A DNA stretch of 64,000 nucleotides from the NCBI GenBank assembly GCA_018350325.1, contig JAEVLN010000013.1, forward strand, positions 1,612,001-1,676,000, read 5' to 3'. Both the position numbers and the translations under genes were made by a program. Source of the stretch: Globodera rostochiensis (Eukaryota; Nematoda; Chromadorea; Rhabditida; Heteroderidae). The notes beneath the pieces are model-generated. The model was not told the origin of the DNA. It was given only the letters and a program-made list of their open reading frames with translations, and searched no databases. Of this stretch, positions 1 through 14,100 are shown piece by piece (within the stretch, counting starts at the first letter, position 1; each line of letters opens with the position of its first letter).

Positions 1-1106
<1,106 letters not shown>

Positions 1107-1133
1107 TTATTCATTTATTTACCATTGGCGCAC

Positions 1134-1316
1134 TAGGGCTGTTTGAGACTTGAAATTTACCCAGAACCGAGACTCGAGACCAAGATCCCCGAGACTCGAG
1201 ACCAAGACCCCGAGACTCAAGACCGAGAAAGGAGCCCAAGACTCGAGACCGAGACCCAAAAAACCCGAGAAATTTCTCGACTCGAGAACCAAAACCGAGA
1301 CTCTCGAACAGCCCTA
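1134..1316. mobile_element. hAT-like non-autonomous element, gagactcgagacc interior
   Basis: Termini TAGGGCTGTTTGAG and CTCGAACAGCCCTA are inverted repeats; the interior is degenerate gactcgagaccaag repeats. Flanks tggcgcac and atgtgcac match at 5 of 8. Related copies lie near 48875-49003 and at 56654-56747. Confidence 0.65.
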
Positions 1317-2189
1317 ATGTGCACTTAGGCGAAGGAGCAAATGAAAATTCAAAAGGACAGAAAGTGATTCGAGATCCGAGCCCTGCTCCTGCTGCTGGGT
1401 GAAAGTGAATGCAAATGACGAGATGGAAATGAATTGAAGGGGGAATGGTGGAAATATTTGTTTGCCATGCGTCATGACAATTTTCGCCTCCCCCCCCCCC
1501 TCCCCCAACAATAAAAACGGCGGTGATCTTTATATTCTATTGCCGATGTATGTGTGTAGTCGTAATGTTTAAATTTAATGACCTTGGTTGTCGGCCTAAT
1601 TGGGGAGGGAAGAGACTCAAACTACAAGTCACTCGTCTGCTAAAGTCTAGTTTAAAAGTCTATTTTATATTTTGTAGTAGGTAAACAAAATTTAGATGTT
1701 TTTATTCGGGGGTTTTTGGAGGGGACCAGCGGTGCCGATAGGCACAGTGAGAAGAAAAAAAAGAAACTGCTTGTTTATTGCTAATGTTTAAATGATTTTG
1801 TACAAATAGGAAAGACTAAGTATAAAGGAAAAGAAATGCTAATTAAGTCCACCCTTCGGTCAGACAGTTCCAAACCAAACATAGATCCCTGGGTGTGGTT
1901 CAACCCTCTGATTTCTTATGGAAAAATAAAATAATTTTTCGATAGGGTGCGTTGGTGTCCCCAAATTACTCTCGCCGTCTGACGCTCTCTCTTTCCTTTT
2001 AGCGCACTATTTCTTCAAAGAAAAAATGTTAAAATCTTCAAAACTCAAAAATAGGAAAGAGTCATAAATTATTTTTCGGAGAATTGCTCACCACCCTTCA
2101 AAAAAATGCCAAAAAAGAAGAATTGGCACCACACACAGATTTTTTCACCTTTTTAGCAAATTATTTGGCATTTTCTTTAAATATTGGCA
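1317..2189. other. Intergenic, no gene seen; dispersed repeat at about 1850-2035
   Basis: No supported exon. The stretch from about 1850 to 2035 resembles 45905-46110 (shared blocks around gacagttccaaa, ttcttatggaaaaa and gcgcactatttcttcaaaga), so it is a dispersed repeat. A run of C lies at 1491-1505. Confidence 0.5.
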
Positions 2190-3476
2190 ATGCCTTTTGG
2201 AAGCAGGGGAACGAGTCGAGGAGAAGGCGAAATGCGGCGATCGTTTGAACAATTAGCGGCAGATGAGCAGCACGAATTGGCCCAAGAAGCTGAAGAGCAA
2301 GAGGCCAATGATCACATTTTGGACAAATTCTTCGCGACAAAAAGTGAAAAGGGCAAAGATATGTTGCGCCGAAATGGCTATGAATACATTTTTGACAAGG
2401 CGAGCAAAACAGCAGACGGTAGGCGACACTTTGACAAACTTCCAAAATTAAATTTTACATTTTTAGGCGAATTTTGGAAGTGTCCAAAAAAGCCATATTG
2501 CCCGGGGCGAATAATTGTGCAAATCCACTGGCAACAGGGCGAAGGTGGACAAAAGTTCAAAGTTGGTAAAGCGCTGAACGAGCAGCACAACCACGCCTCA
2601 ATCGACCCATCCGTAGGAGAATATTTAAAAGAAGCAGGCCCGTGTTTAGGGGGGCCCAAATGGGGGGGGGGGGGGGGAGACATTTTGTTTTATAAATTTG
2701 CTAATTTTGGACCAATTTTCCTAATAAATATCGTTAAAATCTTCCAAAAAGTTCTCCCCCAGGCCTCTACCATTTCTAAAAAGCTTTTTGAATTTGCTTA
2801 ACACAAAAAATGCACTAAAACTCAAAAAGCACTACCCCTCCCCCCAGGCAAAATCTTAAATACGCCCCCAAGGCAAAATCTTAAATACGCCCCCAAGGCA
2901 AAATCTTAAATACGCCCCCAAGGCAAAATCTTAAATACGCCCCCAAGGCAAAATCTTAAATACGCCCCCAAGGCAAAAAAATACGCCCCCAAGGCAAAAT
3001 CTTAAATACGCCCCCAAGGCGAAATCTTAAATATGTGCCTGAAAAAAGGGACAAATTTGTTGCCAAACAAAGGCTTAATCGTTGTTAAGGTACGGGACGC
3101 ACAAAACTATCTCCGCTTGGCCGCTCAAGCAGAACAGCCGCATAACACGCGACGTGCCGTTGACATGGCGAGGCAGCAAATGCCCACAGGCATTTGTGCA
3201 CAAAATGCTCCGTCAAGCAGCACCATGGCACGTGCCTACCGCAATTATGTTGCTAAGGTTTGGTTTTAATGTAGATTTTTGTCTTTTTTTTGAATTTATT
3301 ATAATTGTTGGAGAGCAATTCTCCTTTTTTTAATGTTGAAATAAATTTTGCGAATTTTTTTCAAGTCCAAGAAGCCTACGAAGCCCAAGCAAACGGTGAA
3401 GAAGTCCATAAAGGCCCGTAAAGCTCAAGCGAATGGCGCTGAAGTGCCAGCGGAACCAGTTCAGCAGGGCACTTAA
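2190..3476 (+). CDS. FLYWCH-type zinc-finger protein with lysine-rich tail
   Basis: Probably a nuclear DNA-binding protein. Exons 2190-2418, 2467-2612, 3090-3257 and 3366-3476 join in phase (1, 0, 0) to give 217 aa. The start is the ATG at 2190 (MPFGSRGTSRG); an upstream TTG at 2184 is in frame but less likely. Across the first splice the protein reads ADGEFWKCPKKPYCPGRI, then EQHNHASIDPS: the W-x-C...C-x-x-R...H-N-H pattern of a FLYWCH finger at about residues 70-120. The last exon is basic (SKKPTKPKQTVKKS...). Intron 2 holds a 25-bp minisatellite and a poly-G run. The intron 2 donor GTAGGAG and intron 3 acceptor TCAAG are chosen by phase and are the weakest points. Confidence 0.7.
2846..3032. 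repeat. 25-bp minisatellite, about 7 copies
   Basis: Unit aaggcaaaatcttaaatacgccccc, one copy shortened. It lies in intron 2 of the FLYWCH gene. Confidence 0.9.
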
Positions 3477-4621
3477 GCGGCGAGTGACGAGAAATTCAAG
3501 CAGTTTTTTGGGTTTTTGTACTGCCAAAGCCAGCCCCCCTCTTTTGAAAGTACTTAAAAAATTTCAGATCAGTTGGCATGGAGGCGATCAGAAAATGCCA
3601 ATGTTAAAGACTTGCTGATTGATTGCTCGTCAACCGTTCGTCCAGCTCGTTCGCGAGATTATCGAGCAGGACACATGGCCATTGTGCGCAGGGCCCAAGT
3701 GGGCGAGAGTCGCTCGCTTAAAGTTGTTCTACCCAACTTTCTTCGTTTTTTTGGTGGAGCAGTTGAAAAGGGAAAATTCGGGGACCAATTTCTGAACAAT
3801 TTAAGAATATACGTTCAGGAGTCTGAAAATTGGTTAAATCACAAGTTTTGAAAAATACTTTTGCGAACGCTTACAAAATTGCATGAATCGCAAGTGATGT
3901 GTGTGAATTAAATGAATGGTTTTTTTGTTGTTGTAAATATTGATGAATTCTGAAGATAAATTGCCAGAAATAAAACAGTGAATTTTCGAGATTCCGGTGA
4001 ATTTATGGCCACTATCCCGATCAGAGTTGGGTGCCATGAGTCTGGTAACCGGGCATTGATCAAATTTCTCGCCATAAAATCGCGGTTTTCATTTTTTTTA
4101 ATTTTACCGAAAATCGAAATTTAAAAAAAGGGCTATCGGACATTTTGCCCATTGGACATTTCGCCCAGTAACGAAAAAAACGGACGTTTCGCCCCCATTG
4201 AATGATTCAGATCCGAATTAAAATACTACCAATCAATTCCTCTCCTCGAGCTGATTAGTGGGTGAAATGTCTACGGGCGAAATGTCCAATGGGCAAAATG
4301 TCCGGACACCAAAAAAAGGCTTACAAAAATTAGAAAAAGCACACACTAAAATCAACCTTTTTCCCCAACCCCCCCCCCCCCCGAAAAAAATGTCTGGCTA
4401 CGGGCCTATCCAGAGCTTTAAAATGAACAAAGCCGTACACAACAAACGAAGCACACAAATGCAAATGTTGTTGTTTTTTTGTTGTTGTTGTTGTTGTACA
4501 TAACATTAAATCAGTGAAATTTTTTTTTGTCCAATATACTCACTCATCAACTTGTTCATGGACAAAAATGCGCGGGCCTAAAAATGTTTCTGTCTGTTTG
4601 CTTCTGTTGCTGGCGGCACAA
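3477..4621. other. Intergenic; one doubtful ORF and an inverted repeat
   Basis: An open stretch at 3573-3851 could encode about 92 aa (ends ENWLNHKF) and follows a TTTCAG, but has no recognisable family and is not supported further. At 4130-4306 two arms of about 35 bp (ggacattttgcccattggacatttcgccc and its complement) form an inverted repeat of the ggacattt-type repeat family seen elsewhere in the window. A poly-C run lies at 4372-4382. Confidence 0.45.
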
Positions 4622-6111
4622 TCATCGTTTGTGACGGCCGATCATCGAAAAAATGGAGAGCAGCACAGCGGTGCCGACCAACTGCTTGAAGTAGTGCATT
4701 TCCATCGGCACAAACTGAAGAAGAAAACAAAAACCCCTTGGATCAGGGACGTAGTTAGAAACAAATTTCGGAGGAGCGAATTGGTCCATTTGAGCGCATG
4801 GAGCGGCCCCCGGGAAAATTTTTTTTGATTTTTGATGGCAATTTGTTAAGAAAATTGATCAAACAAAAATTGTAAAAAAAGTGCAAAACGATAGGCCCCC
4901 CCCCCTATGGGTTTTTTCTCTAATTTCATTTCGGGGTGGGAATTCCCCCCCCCCCCCCTCTGGCTACGGCCTTGCTTTGGATATACCTAGTAGCTTTGAC
5001 CGGACGCAAAAAAAGTGTATAATTCTATATCAATCAATCTGTGTCTTGACGAGGGCTACCCCCTATGGTTTTGTAAATTTTTCTTAAAAAAATTAGAAAA
5101 CTTTTTGTTAGAAAATCCATTTCCGCATTTTAGGACCTAGTTTTTTGTACATAGAACCGCCCCAACAAAATGATGTTACGCATACAATATTTTCGGCTCT
5201 CACCCATTTTTCGGTTTTTTTTTTTGAACAACAAAATTGCATAAAAATGTGAAAATTTGTATTACGACGGCGCCAAGATTACCTTGTAAAGAAAACGGTC
5301 GACGAGACTTGGCCCTCTGAATTTGTATTTCTTCGCCAAAAGGTCAATGGCGGGATTGTTCGGCCGCTGGCCGTAGCTGGACGGCCTCACCTTGGGCATC
5401 GTGGCGTCCAACGCGCTCTTTCCGGATTGAGCAGTCACCTAAAATTTTAGAAAGGTTTATTAGTAACAAGAAATATGGAGATGAACCTTCAAAGCTTAAG
5501 CCCCACTTGAGTCGTGGAAAAAGAAAAAAACCATACACCCCCCCCCCTAGATATAAGTTTTTTTTTGCGTAATTTCGGAAAAGATTTTTCTAGGGGTATT
5601 CGAGGGCGTAGAGTCCAAATCTGATCTTTATTTCGACCAAATTTCGAACGCCGGACCCGAATTCAAACATTATTTTAAAATAAAAAAATTTCAAAAAATC
5701 CATTTGCCCTTGAAATTGTTCAAAAAGCATGAATTCGATCATTACTTGCCTATTCGTAGTAATTTTGTGCTTCTTGGAACAATTTCTAGGCTAAAATTAA
5801 TTTTTGAATTTTCAAAAATTATTCGAATTCGGGCCCGGGGTTCGAAATTGGTTGAAATAGAGATGCCCCATCTAAACTATTACCAAAAAAACTTTCTTCA
5901 CCCTTAAAATTTTTTCTTTTTTTTTAGATTTAGGGAAGTTAAAAAGCGCACTAATTTTCGGACCACACGAAGTTCATCGAAATTTTCGTAAAATCAAAAC
6001 CAAAGGCCATTTCTGATCCAAAATTTAGGGGCAAAAAAGTCAAACCTTGTGTGCTGCAGACGGCGAAAGAGCAGCAGCATTTGTGCCATTAGACTTTTCA
6101 GCTTCAAACAT
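4622..6111 (-). CDS. Small single-pass membrane protein, unrecognised
   Basis: Three minus-strand exons, 6046-6111, 5283-5438 and 4622-4714, all phase 0, give 104 aa and end in TGA. Acceptors are TTTTAG and CTTCTTCAG; donors are GTTTGA and GTAATC. The N-terminus is polar (MFEAEKSNGTNAAALSP). The middle has KVRPSSYGQRPNNPAIDLL and KKYKFRGPSLVDRFLYK. The last exon has FVPMEMHYFKQLVG followed by one hydrophobic segment (TAVLLSIFSMIG) and a basic end RHKR. This looks like a conserved small organelle- or ER-membrane protein, but I do not recognise the family. On the opposite strand an ORF at 4568-4828 begins like a signal peptide; the three in-phase exons favour the minus strand. Confidence 0.62.
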
Positions 6112-6504
6112 TTGACGCGGGGAAAATAATTGTTTTCAAATATCAATTAAATGGTGAAATCTGTAACAAAAAATAGGGGTTTTGTTGGTTGTTTATTACA
6201 TGTAGTGGTAGGGGTTTTGTCGGTATGTACCAACAAAAAAAAATGTAAATAGCGATTCTCGGGTTGGAGTAGCGAGCGAATTGGGGAGTAGCAAGAATTA
6301 AATTTTCCGAAAATTAGCTCAGCAAGAATTAAATTTACTTCCGAAAATTAACTCGTCGAATTTTTGGGCACAAATTTTATCTTCTCCAAAGACAGATTGT
6401 AGATTTTCAGAGCAAATACCTAATGTACCTAATAGGTAGTACGAACAGAAAAAGAACGTTTCGTAATCACAGCGATTCGATTTTGGGGTGCGCGTTAAAT
6501 ATTT

Positions 6505-6575
6505 AAATTTTTGGCCTAGTGGTCTGTGTGCTTGCTAACACAAAAAAAAGGTTGGAGGTTCGAATCCGCTCCTTG
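6505..6575 (+). repeat. tRNA-derived sequence with intact A and B boxes (SINE head or tRNA pseudogene)
   Basis: A perfect A box TGGCCTAGTGG (6512-6522) and a perfect B box GGTTCGAATCC (6557-6567) are spaced as in a tRNA gene, with a possible TGTGT/ACACA anticodon stem between them. The 7-bp acceptor stem does not pair, so this is a tRNA-derived Pol III promoter rather than a working tRNA. Confidence 0.6.
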
Positions 6576-6794
6576 CAATTGCTAATTTTCGCTGAATTTA
6601 ATCCATTTGAATTTATTCAATCCCGCACCTAAATTGCGGGATCACGCAAAATAACCGCGCGGGATCCGCTCCCGCGCCGCGCTCTATATCGGAGTGCGTG
6701 ATGTTTTTTTATTGTTGAAAAAGGTGAGATAGAACGCCAAACGAGAGAAAGTTAGAGAAAAAAAGGAAATTTGTTTAATTCTCTCGAACTCTCT

Positions 6795-8064
6795 ACCGGG
6801 GAACGGGGATACTGAGGACGGACAAACGCGGAACGGGGATAATGGGGACGGACAAACCGGGGAACGAGGATAATGGGGACGGACAAACCGGGGAACGGGG
6901 ATACTGAGGACGGACAAACCGGGGAACGGGGATAATGGGGGCGGACAAACCGGGGAACGGGGATAATGGGGGCGGACAAACCGGGGAACGGGGATAATGG
7001 GGACGGACAAACCGGGGAACGGGATAATGGGGACGGACAAACCGGGGAACGGGGATAATGGGGACGGACAAAAAGGAGATGATGGGGACGGACAAACCGG
7101 GGAACGGGGATACTGAGGACGGACAAACGGGGAACGGGGATAATGGGGACGGACAAACCGGGGAACGAGGATAATGGGGACGGACAAAAAGGAGATAATG
7201 GGGACGGACAAACCGGGGAACGGGGATACTGAGGACGGACAAACCGGGGAACGGGGATAATGGGGACGGACAAACCGGGGAACGGGGATACTGAGGACGG
7301 ACAAACCGGGAACGGGGATAATGGGGGCGGACAAACCGGGGAACGGGGATAATGGGGGCGGACAAACCGGGGAACGGGGATAATGGGGACGGACAAACCG
7401 GGGAACGGGATAATGGGGACGGACAAACCGGGGAACGGGGCTAATGGGGACGGACAAAAAGGAGATGATGGGGACGGACAAACCGGGGAACGGGGATACT
7501 GAGGACGGACAAACGGGAACGGGGATAATGGGGACGGACAAACCGGGGAACGAGGATAATGGGGACGGACAAAAAGGAGATAATGGGGACGGACAAACCG
7601 GGGAACGGGGATACTGAGGACGGACAAACCGGGGAACGGGGATAATGGGGGCGGACAAACCGGGGAACGGGGATACTGAGGACGGACAAACCGGGGAACG
7701 GGGATAATGGGGGCGGACAAACCGGGGAACGGGGATAATGGGGGCGGACAAACCGGGGAACGGGGATAATGGGGACGGACAAACGGGGAACGGGGATAAT
7801 GGGGCGGACAAACCGGGGAACGGGGATACTGAGGACGGACAAACCGGGGAACGGGGATAATGGGGGCGGACAAACCGGGGAACGGGGATAATGGGGACGG
7901 ACAAACCGGGGAACGGGGATAATGGGGGCGGACAAACCGGGGAACGGGGATAATGGGGACGGACAAACCGGGGATAAGGGGACGGACAAACCGGGGAACG
8001 GGGATAATGGGGACGGACAAACCGGGGAACGGGGATAATGGGGACAGACAAACCGGGGACGGGA
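6795..8064. repeat. About 31-bp G-rich minisatellite, about 40 copies
   Basis: Unit aaaccggggaacggggataatggggacggac, with recurring variants (atactgaggac, cgaggataat, aaaaaggagat) arranged in a partial higher-order pattern of several hundred bp. The same words occur in the element at about 54050-54250. Open frames across it on the minus strand are repeat artefacts. Confidence 0.95.
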
Positions 8065-8186
8065 ATGAGAATGGTCTTTGAAATATCAGTTTGTTTGTTT
8101 GTTGTTAAATTTTGTTTGATTAGGTAACTGCAGATGTTTGATTCTTCATCCCAAATTTATCATAAAAAAATAAAACATTCATTTCA

Positions 8187-11100
8187 TTATTTAATTTTTG
8201 CCAATAAATTACTCTCCAAAAATTCCTTAATCTCAAAAATTGTCGTTCTGATTTCGTTGAGATCGCGTTTAATTTCGCCGTGTTCATTTTTGGTCTGCTT
8301 GAATTCGTGCATAAATTGCGCAATGTTTGCAAACATTTGACCCCCCAATTCCTAAAAGTGTTTGGAAATTGAAATTTATGGAGAAAAAAAGATTTAGTAT
8401 TTATACTTTCCCATCTTGTCGCTTTATTTCTGAAACTCGTAAACCCCCGGGGCTCTCTGTTTAAACCCCGGGGGATTCTACCCCGAAGGTTCTCTGTGTT
8501 AAACACCCCCGGGGCTCTCTGTTTTAAACCCCGGGGGACTCTACCCCGAAGGTTCTCTGTGTTAAACCCCGGGGGCTCTCTGTTTTAAACCCCCGGGGCT
8601 CTCTGTTTTAAACCCCGGGGGACTCTACCCCGAAGGTTCTCTGTGTTAAACCCCGGGGGCTCTCTGTTTTAAACCCCCGGGGCTCTCTGTTTTAAACCCC
8701 GGGGGACTCTACCCCGAAGGTTCTCTGTGTTAAACACCCCCGGGGCTCTCTGTTTTAAACCCCGGGGGACTCTACCCCGAAGGTTCTCTGTGTTAAACAC
8801 CCCCGGGGCTCTCTGTTTTAAACCCCGGGGGACTCTACCCCGAAGGTTCTCTGTGTTAAACCCCGGGGGCTCTCTGTTTTAAACCCCGAGGGCTCTCTGT
8901 GTTAAACCCGGGGGCTCTCTGTTTTAAACCCCCGGGGCTTTCTGTTTTAAACCCCCGGGGCTCTCTGTTTTAAACCCCGAGGGCTCTCTGTGTTAAACCC
9001 GGGGGCTCTCTGTTTTAAACCCCCCGGGGGCTCTCTATTTTAAACCCCCGGGGCTTTCTGTTTTAAACCCCTGGGGCTCTCTGTTTTAAACCCCGAGGGC
9101 TCTCTGTGTTAAACCCCCCGAGGGCTCTCTGTGTTAAACCCCCCGAGGGCTCTCTGTGTTAAACCCCCCGGGGGCTCTCTATTTTAAACCCCCGGGGCGA
9201 GCTCTCTGTTTTAAGAAAGACGCGGTACATTACATACATCATCTTCTTTTTGCTTAATCCCCGCAATTTCAGTTCGCAGACAGTCAAGGTGAGTTGAAAT
9301 TTGTTCACATTTCTGGAAATTCAATTTTTAAATAAAAAGAATTCTCATTAAAATAATAAATTAGGTTTTTTGGTCTTTTTAATTTTGGATTTTAATGCGT
9401 ATTTTTACTTCCATATTTTCCTGTTTTGTAGCTGCAATTTCTTGCCGGACTTCAGCTTTATTGATGGACAGTTGATCGAATTTCTGCGATTTTTTTTTGG
9501 AAAAAATGAAATTTATAATTTTGTAAAAATTACTAAATTTATTTCATTTCGGATTTCATCAATTTGGGCAGGCAATTGCATTAATTTCTGAAAATTTTTT
9601 TTTAGAATTTGAAATTAACATTTTTAATTAATTTTTGTACACACTTTCTGTTCTAGTTGCTTTATCTCTGCAACTCCGTCCAAAAGAGTGTTAATAAGGG
9701 TAGTCATTTTCTTCCACTTCTGAATTGAGCAAAATTTATAATTAAAATAATAATATAAAGTTTTTTGTTGTTTTTTAAAATTTTATCGCAATGGCATTTC
9801 GCGATGGACATTTAACCGATTTGGAAATACCGACTAATACCAAACCCCGACCCCGTCCCCGCAAATTTAGGCTATTTTTCGGAGTTTTCCCCGACCCCGA
9901 CCCCGCAATTCTCAACCCCGCACACAGAAAAAAGTAATAAAAGTTACCGTATTCACTCTTGTAATTCCACATGTGGAATTATTTTTCAACCTTCTCAGAA
10001 TGGGCGACTTTATTAGAGAGTGTGGAATGTGGAATGTGGAATTACAATAGTGAATACGGTAGTTTCTTATTCATTTATAAATTTCTTAGACTTTTTCGAA
10101 ATTTTCAATTTTGTTTAATAAAAAGAATTTGTTTATTTACTTCCGCCTCCCGTTGCTTTATCTCTTCCAGTTCATTTCGGAAATTGGTCAAACTTTGCTC
10201 AAGTTGCTGGTAATTTGGAGAAATTATTTTTATTTTATTTTTTTTTTCAAAAATATACATTCTCATCTGCTTTCTTAAGAGATGAAAGTTCATTTTGAAG
10301 ATGGGTGAACATTTGCACAAATTTCTTGGAATTTTGAAATTAAATTAATAAATTGCTACAGTATACTAGAGCCTCGACGGGAGCGGGACCTCCCCGCAGG
10401 GGAAAAGTACGGGATGCCCCCGCTCGCGTTTCCCAACGGCATTTTTAACGGGGACGGCAAAAAGTCGGGGTTTCCCAGTCACGTCAAATTTTAAATTCCC
10501 GTTATCGTACCCGTAACTTTTTTTAATGACCTCTACAGTATACTACCTAGGTAGGTACTTACTATTGCATCGTTTTGCTTTATTTGCGCAATTTCCGTTT
10601 GCAGAGCATCAAGCTTGTTCAAAATTTCCTCAAATTTTTGCAAATTTTAATTTAAAATTTTTTTAATAAATATTAAACTTTCTCGTCTTGTTCATTTGTC
10701 ACTTCCATTTCAATTCGAAGTTCATCAATTTTAGTGGAAATGTTCTTAAATTTCTAAAAAATTTTTACGAACTTTGCGAACAATTTAAAACTGAATTTAT
10801 ACTTTCTCCTCATGTTTCATTATTTTTGAAATTTCACTTTGAACTTTTGTCAAAGTTTGCTCCAATTTCTGGAATTTAGGAAAATTTACAAAATATTTTT
10901 CTTTGAAAATATACTTTATCATATAGTTGATTTATCTCTGCAATTTGTCTTTGAAGAGCATCAATTTTGTTCTAAAATTTCATTAAATTAAAACAAAACA
11001 AAAATTTAGCGGACTTGAGGACCGATCGATATTTTGATCGAGAATTTCGATAAATCGTGGTCGAACCAAAATTTGGTCGATCGAGAATCTCGATAAATCT

Positions 11101-14100
11101 CGGTCGAGAATTTCGATCGGTCCTTGCTCTAATGGCAAGTGATCGGAAGAAGCGCTCACATTTTGTTGCTGTGTTGCCTCGGCGATTTGGCTTTGAAAAT
11201 TTGTCAATGTTTGTGCCAATTTCTGAATGTTTTTTTATGACAATTTTTTTTGTTTAAAGATCACTCTCAACTTGTTGTTGTTGTTGTTGATTTTGATTGA
11301 TATTGCTCGCCGATGTTTGTCCCAATTTCTGAATTTTAAAAAAAATTTTGTGTTTTTTTTGTTGAAATTTAAGAAAATTAATTGGTAGGGGGGTATAGGT
11401 AACCTGTTGTTTTGTCGTGACCATTGGATTAACAGCATCATCATCCATATGATGGAAAGGCAATCGTTTCAATTTCTAAGAGTGAGAAATTGGCAAATAA
11501 AGTGCCGGGAAATTGCGCAATTTATTTAATTTATATAGTCGAGTAGAGCAGGGTCGAGATTTTAAGCAAAAACTCGGGGGCTCGGGATTAGAAACCCGTG
11601 ATTTTTAAGGTGAAAATTGACTAAATCCAGTACAAAAAAGCGGACTAATTGGTTAGATTTATTTACACAGTGTCTGGACAATTCAAGAGTTCCCATTTTT
11701 TAATTTTACAAAAAAATGATTTTAAATAAAATATATTTAAGAATGAACCTTATCGGCGGAATTGGGTAAGTACATAAAATTGTAGACGCTGTTGCGAACA
11801 ATTTTGACAGCTTTTGATTCCACTTTATTTTTTTGATCATTTGGAACTAATTTCTTTAAAAATAATTTAATTTAAAAATGTTTTCATTCAAAATATCACC
11901 AAAATTTAAAAATATTTTTATCCAAATACCATCAACGCATTTTGCATCAAATGGTTGTCCAATTTCCACACAGAAATGTCATATGCCGTACATTCAATTG
12001 CATTTAACACAATTTGTGTTGCATTTGCCTCGGCAGTGTATGTCCGGTACATTTGCGCTTCTCTGTCATGGCATTTTGCTTCCACATAATACACTTTGCC
12101 AGAGTTTGGTGCCAACGGCGGTGCAATGGCCAATTTGAATTCGGTTTGGAAATAAATTGCTTGAGTTGCACCGTTCGCGACTCCAATGCCGCCTCTGACC
12201 AGGGCAGGCTGGTTGAACTGTAAAAATTTTAAAAAAAATTATACATAAAATTTTTGACTCAACTCAACTCGAAGAGATCTTTTGATTGATACTAATTGCA
12301 ACTAATTAGGCTTATTATAAACAAAGTTAGCGCAGAGGAGTGCGAGTTTTCTTGGGAGCGAAGCACTTTTAAGAAGCTTACAGCATTTTTAAAAGTTTAC
12401 AGAATACGAAGAATTTGTACCATTTGACACCATTTAGTCTGAAGAAGCTTTTTTCAAAAGAAAGCTAAGCTTTTAGAGTTGTTTGAAAAAAGTTAGAACA
12501 AAAAACTCGAAATACCCTGGTGACCAATTTTCCGGTGACCGATTTTCCGGGACACTAAAATTTTAAAAATTATACATAAAATGCACAAATCACTTCTACG
12601 TACGTATGCTGGTCAGCAAGTGAGTCTAGGAAATTGGGCGCTGAATAAGTCGGGCGCCAAATTTCCCAAATTTTTCGATTAGTTTTACGGCACCCAACTT
12701 TACGGCGCCTGCCTATTTTTTCCGTTGGCGCCCAATTTTCCGAGATTTTTGTGCCCAATTTTCTGAGATTTTGTGCCCAATTTTGCGAGTAGCTGCTTAA
12801 TGTTACCGCATTTTTGCATCAAAAACGATAATTAATTTTTTAAAAACATTTTTATAAATAATTCATCTACAATTTTATTGAGTGTTTTTTATACTTTACC
12901 CTTTTCATAATTATTCTTTTACCATTTCATGTCTGTCCATCCAATCCTGATGCACCGGCCACACATTCACGCTGTACTGCTCACATTTTCGTTGCTCCAT
13001 GTTGAACACCACCAGTGTGTCAAACTTTGTGAACGTCTTGAACTCGGCGGGCTGGTGGCGATCACTGCCGCCAGCAGCAGCTGCAGCAGCACAATAAACG
13101 TTCAGGCGATAAAACATTTTTGAATTTTCCTCTAACTTTGGCAAAATGACAATTTTGAAGAAATTGCCGAATGTGAGTTGATGTGAGTTTGAACCTTGCT
13201 TCATCGTCAAAGTCTTTACAAAGTCACCGGGCTGTAAACAATTTATGTATTTAAACTTTTCATGTTTTGCAAGTTTATTGGGTCCTTACAATATTCGGGT
13301 TCGGGCCCTGAACGGGCGAGCTTTTTGGGGTGCCCTGGCCGGTGCCGGCCGCTTTTTAAGAAATATGGCACAATTGTCCAAGCTGGCTTAGCCGGCTTGG
13401 GCCAAGGCGCCCGGCATCGACAAGCTTAAGCCACCGGCGGGTAACCCGGTGCCGGTGACCACCTGAAAAGCGGCGAGCATACCCGTCTTTGCTACCATTT
13501 GAAAGCTTTAAGTGTCTTGTTGAAATGATCAAAAGCGAAAGCTAAGCGATATAGCGGATCAAACTGTTTAAACATAAAATTTTGGACAAATATATTTCGA
13601 CCCCCCATTTTGATTTACTATTTTCATTAGTCATCAATTGTACAGTAAATTGTTTTTAAATTTTATTTTTTGAATTAAATTTAGCATACCCAAATGGAAA
13701 AATCGGGGTATTTTGTGTTGATTATGCGCACATATAAAGCATATCTTTGCGCCGGACATTTTTCCTCGGCAATCTTTAATTTGATTATTTGATAATTAAA
13801 TTTAATATTTAAGTCGATGACGTCATATTTGTACGCATTTTGTTGCAGCAATTCGTTGCTTTGCATGTTGGCGTTGTGGCCATCCGTCGCAGTTCGGTTG
13901 GCACAATGTACCGAAACCTAAACAAAATTAAAGAAAGTGCCAATTAACTGGGGTAAACCAAACTCATCCATAGAGCATAACTTGCTTCAACCTTAACCGA
14001 TTTAGAAAGTCTTGACGCCACTCGAGATATCTCGAAGAGTTGAAGCTAACATTAAGCTAAAGCTTGTTATGGCCTTAACACTTAAGAAAGTTTAAAAATT

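Noticed and set aside
4568..4828. Plus-strand ORF starting like a signal peptide (MRGPKNVSVCLLLLLAAQ)
   Set aside because: It overlaps antisense to the last exon of the three-exon minus-strand gene, which has three in-phase exons and better splice sites; kept only as an alternative.
6684..8051. Long proline-rich ORFs (up to 455 aa) on the minus strand
   Set aside because: They are translations of the 31-bp minisatellite in several frames at once; no start context, splice sites or non-repeat domain.
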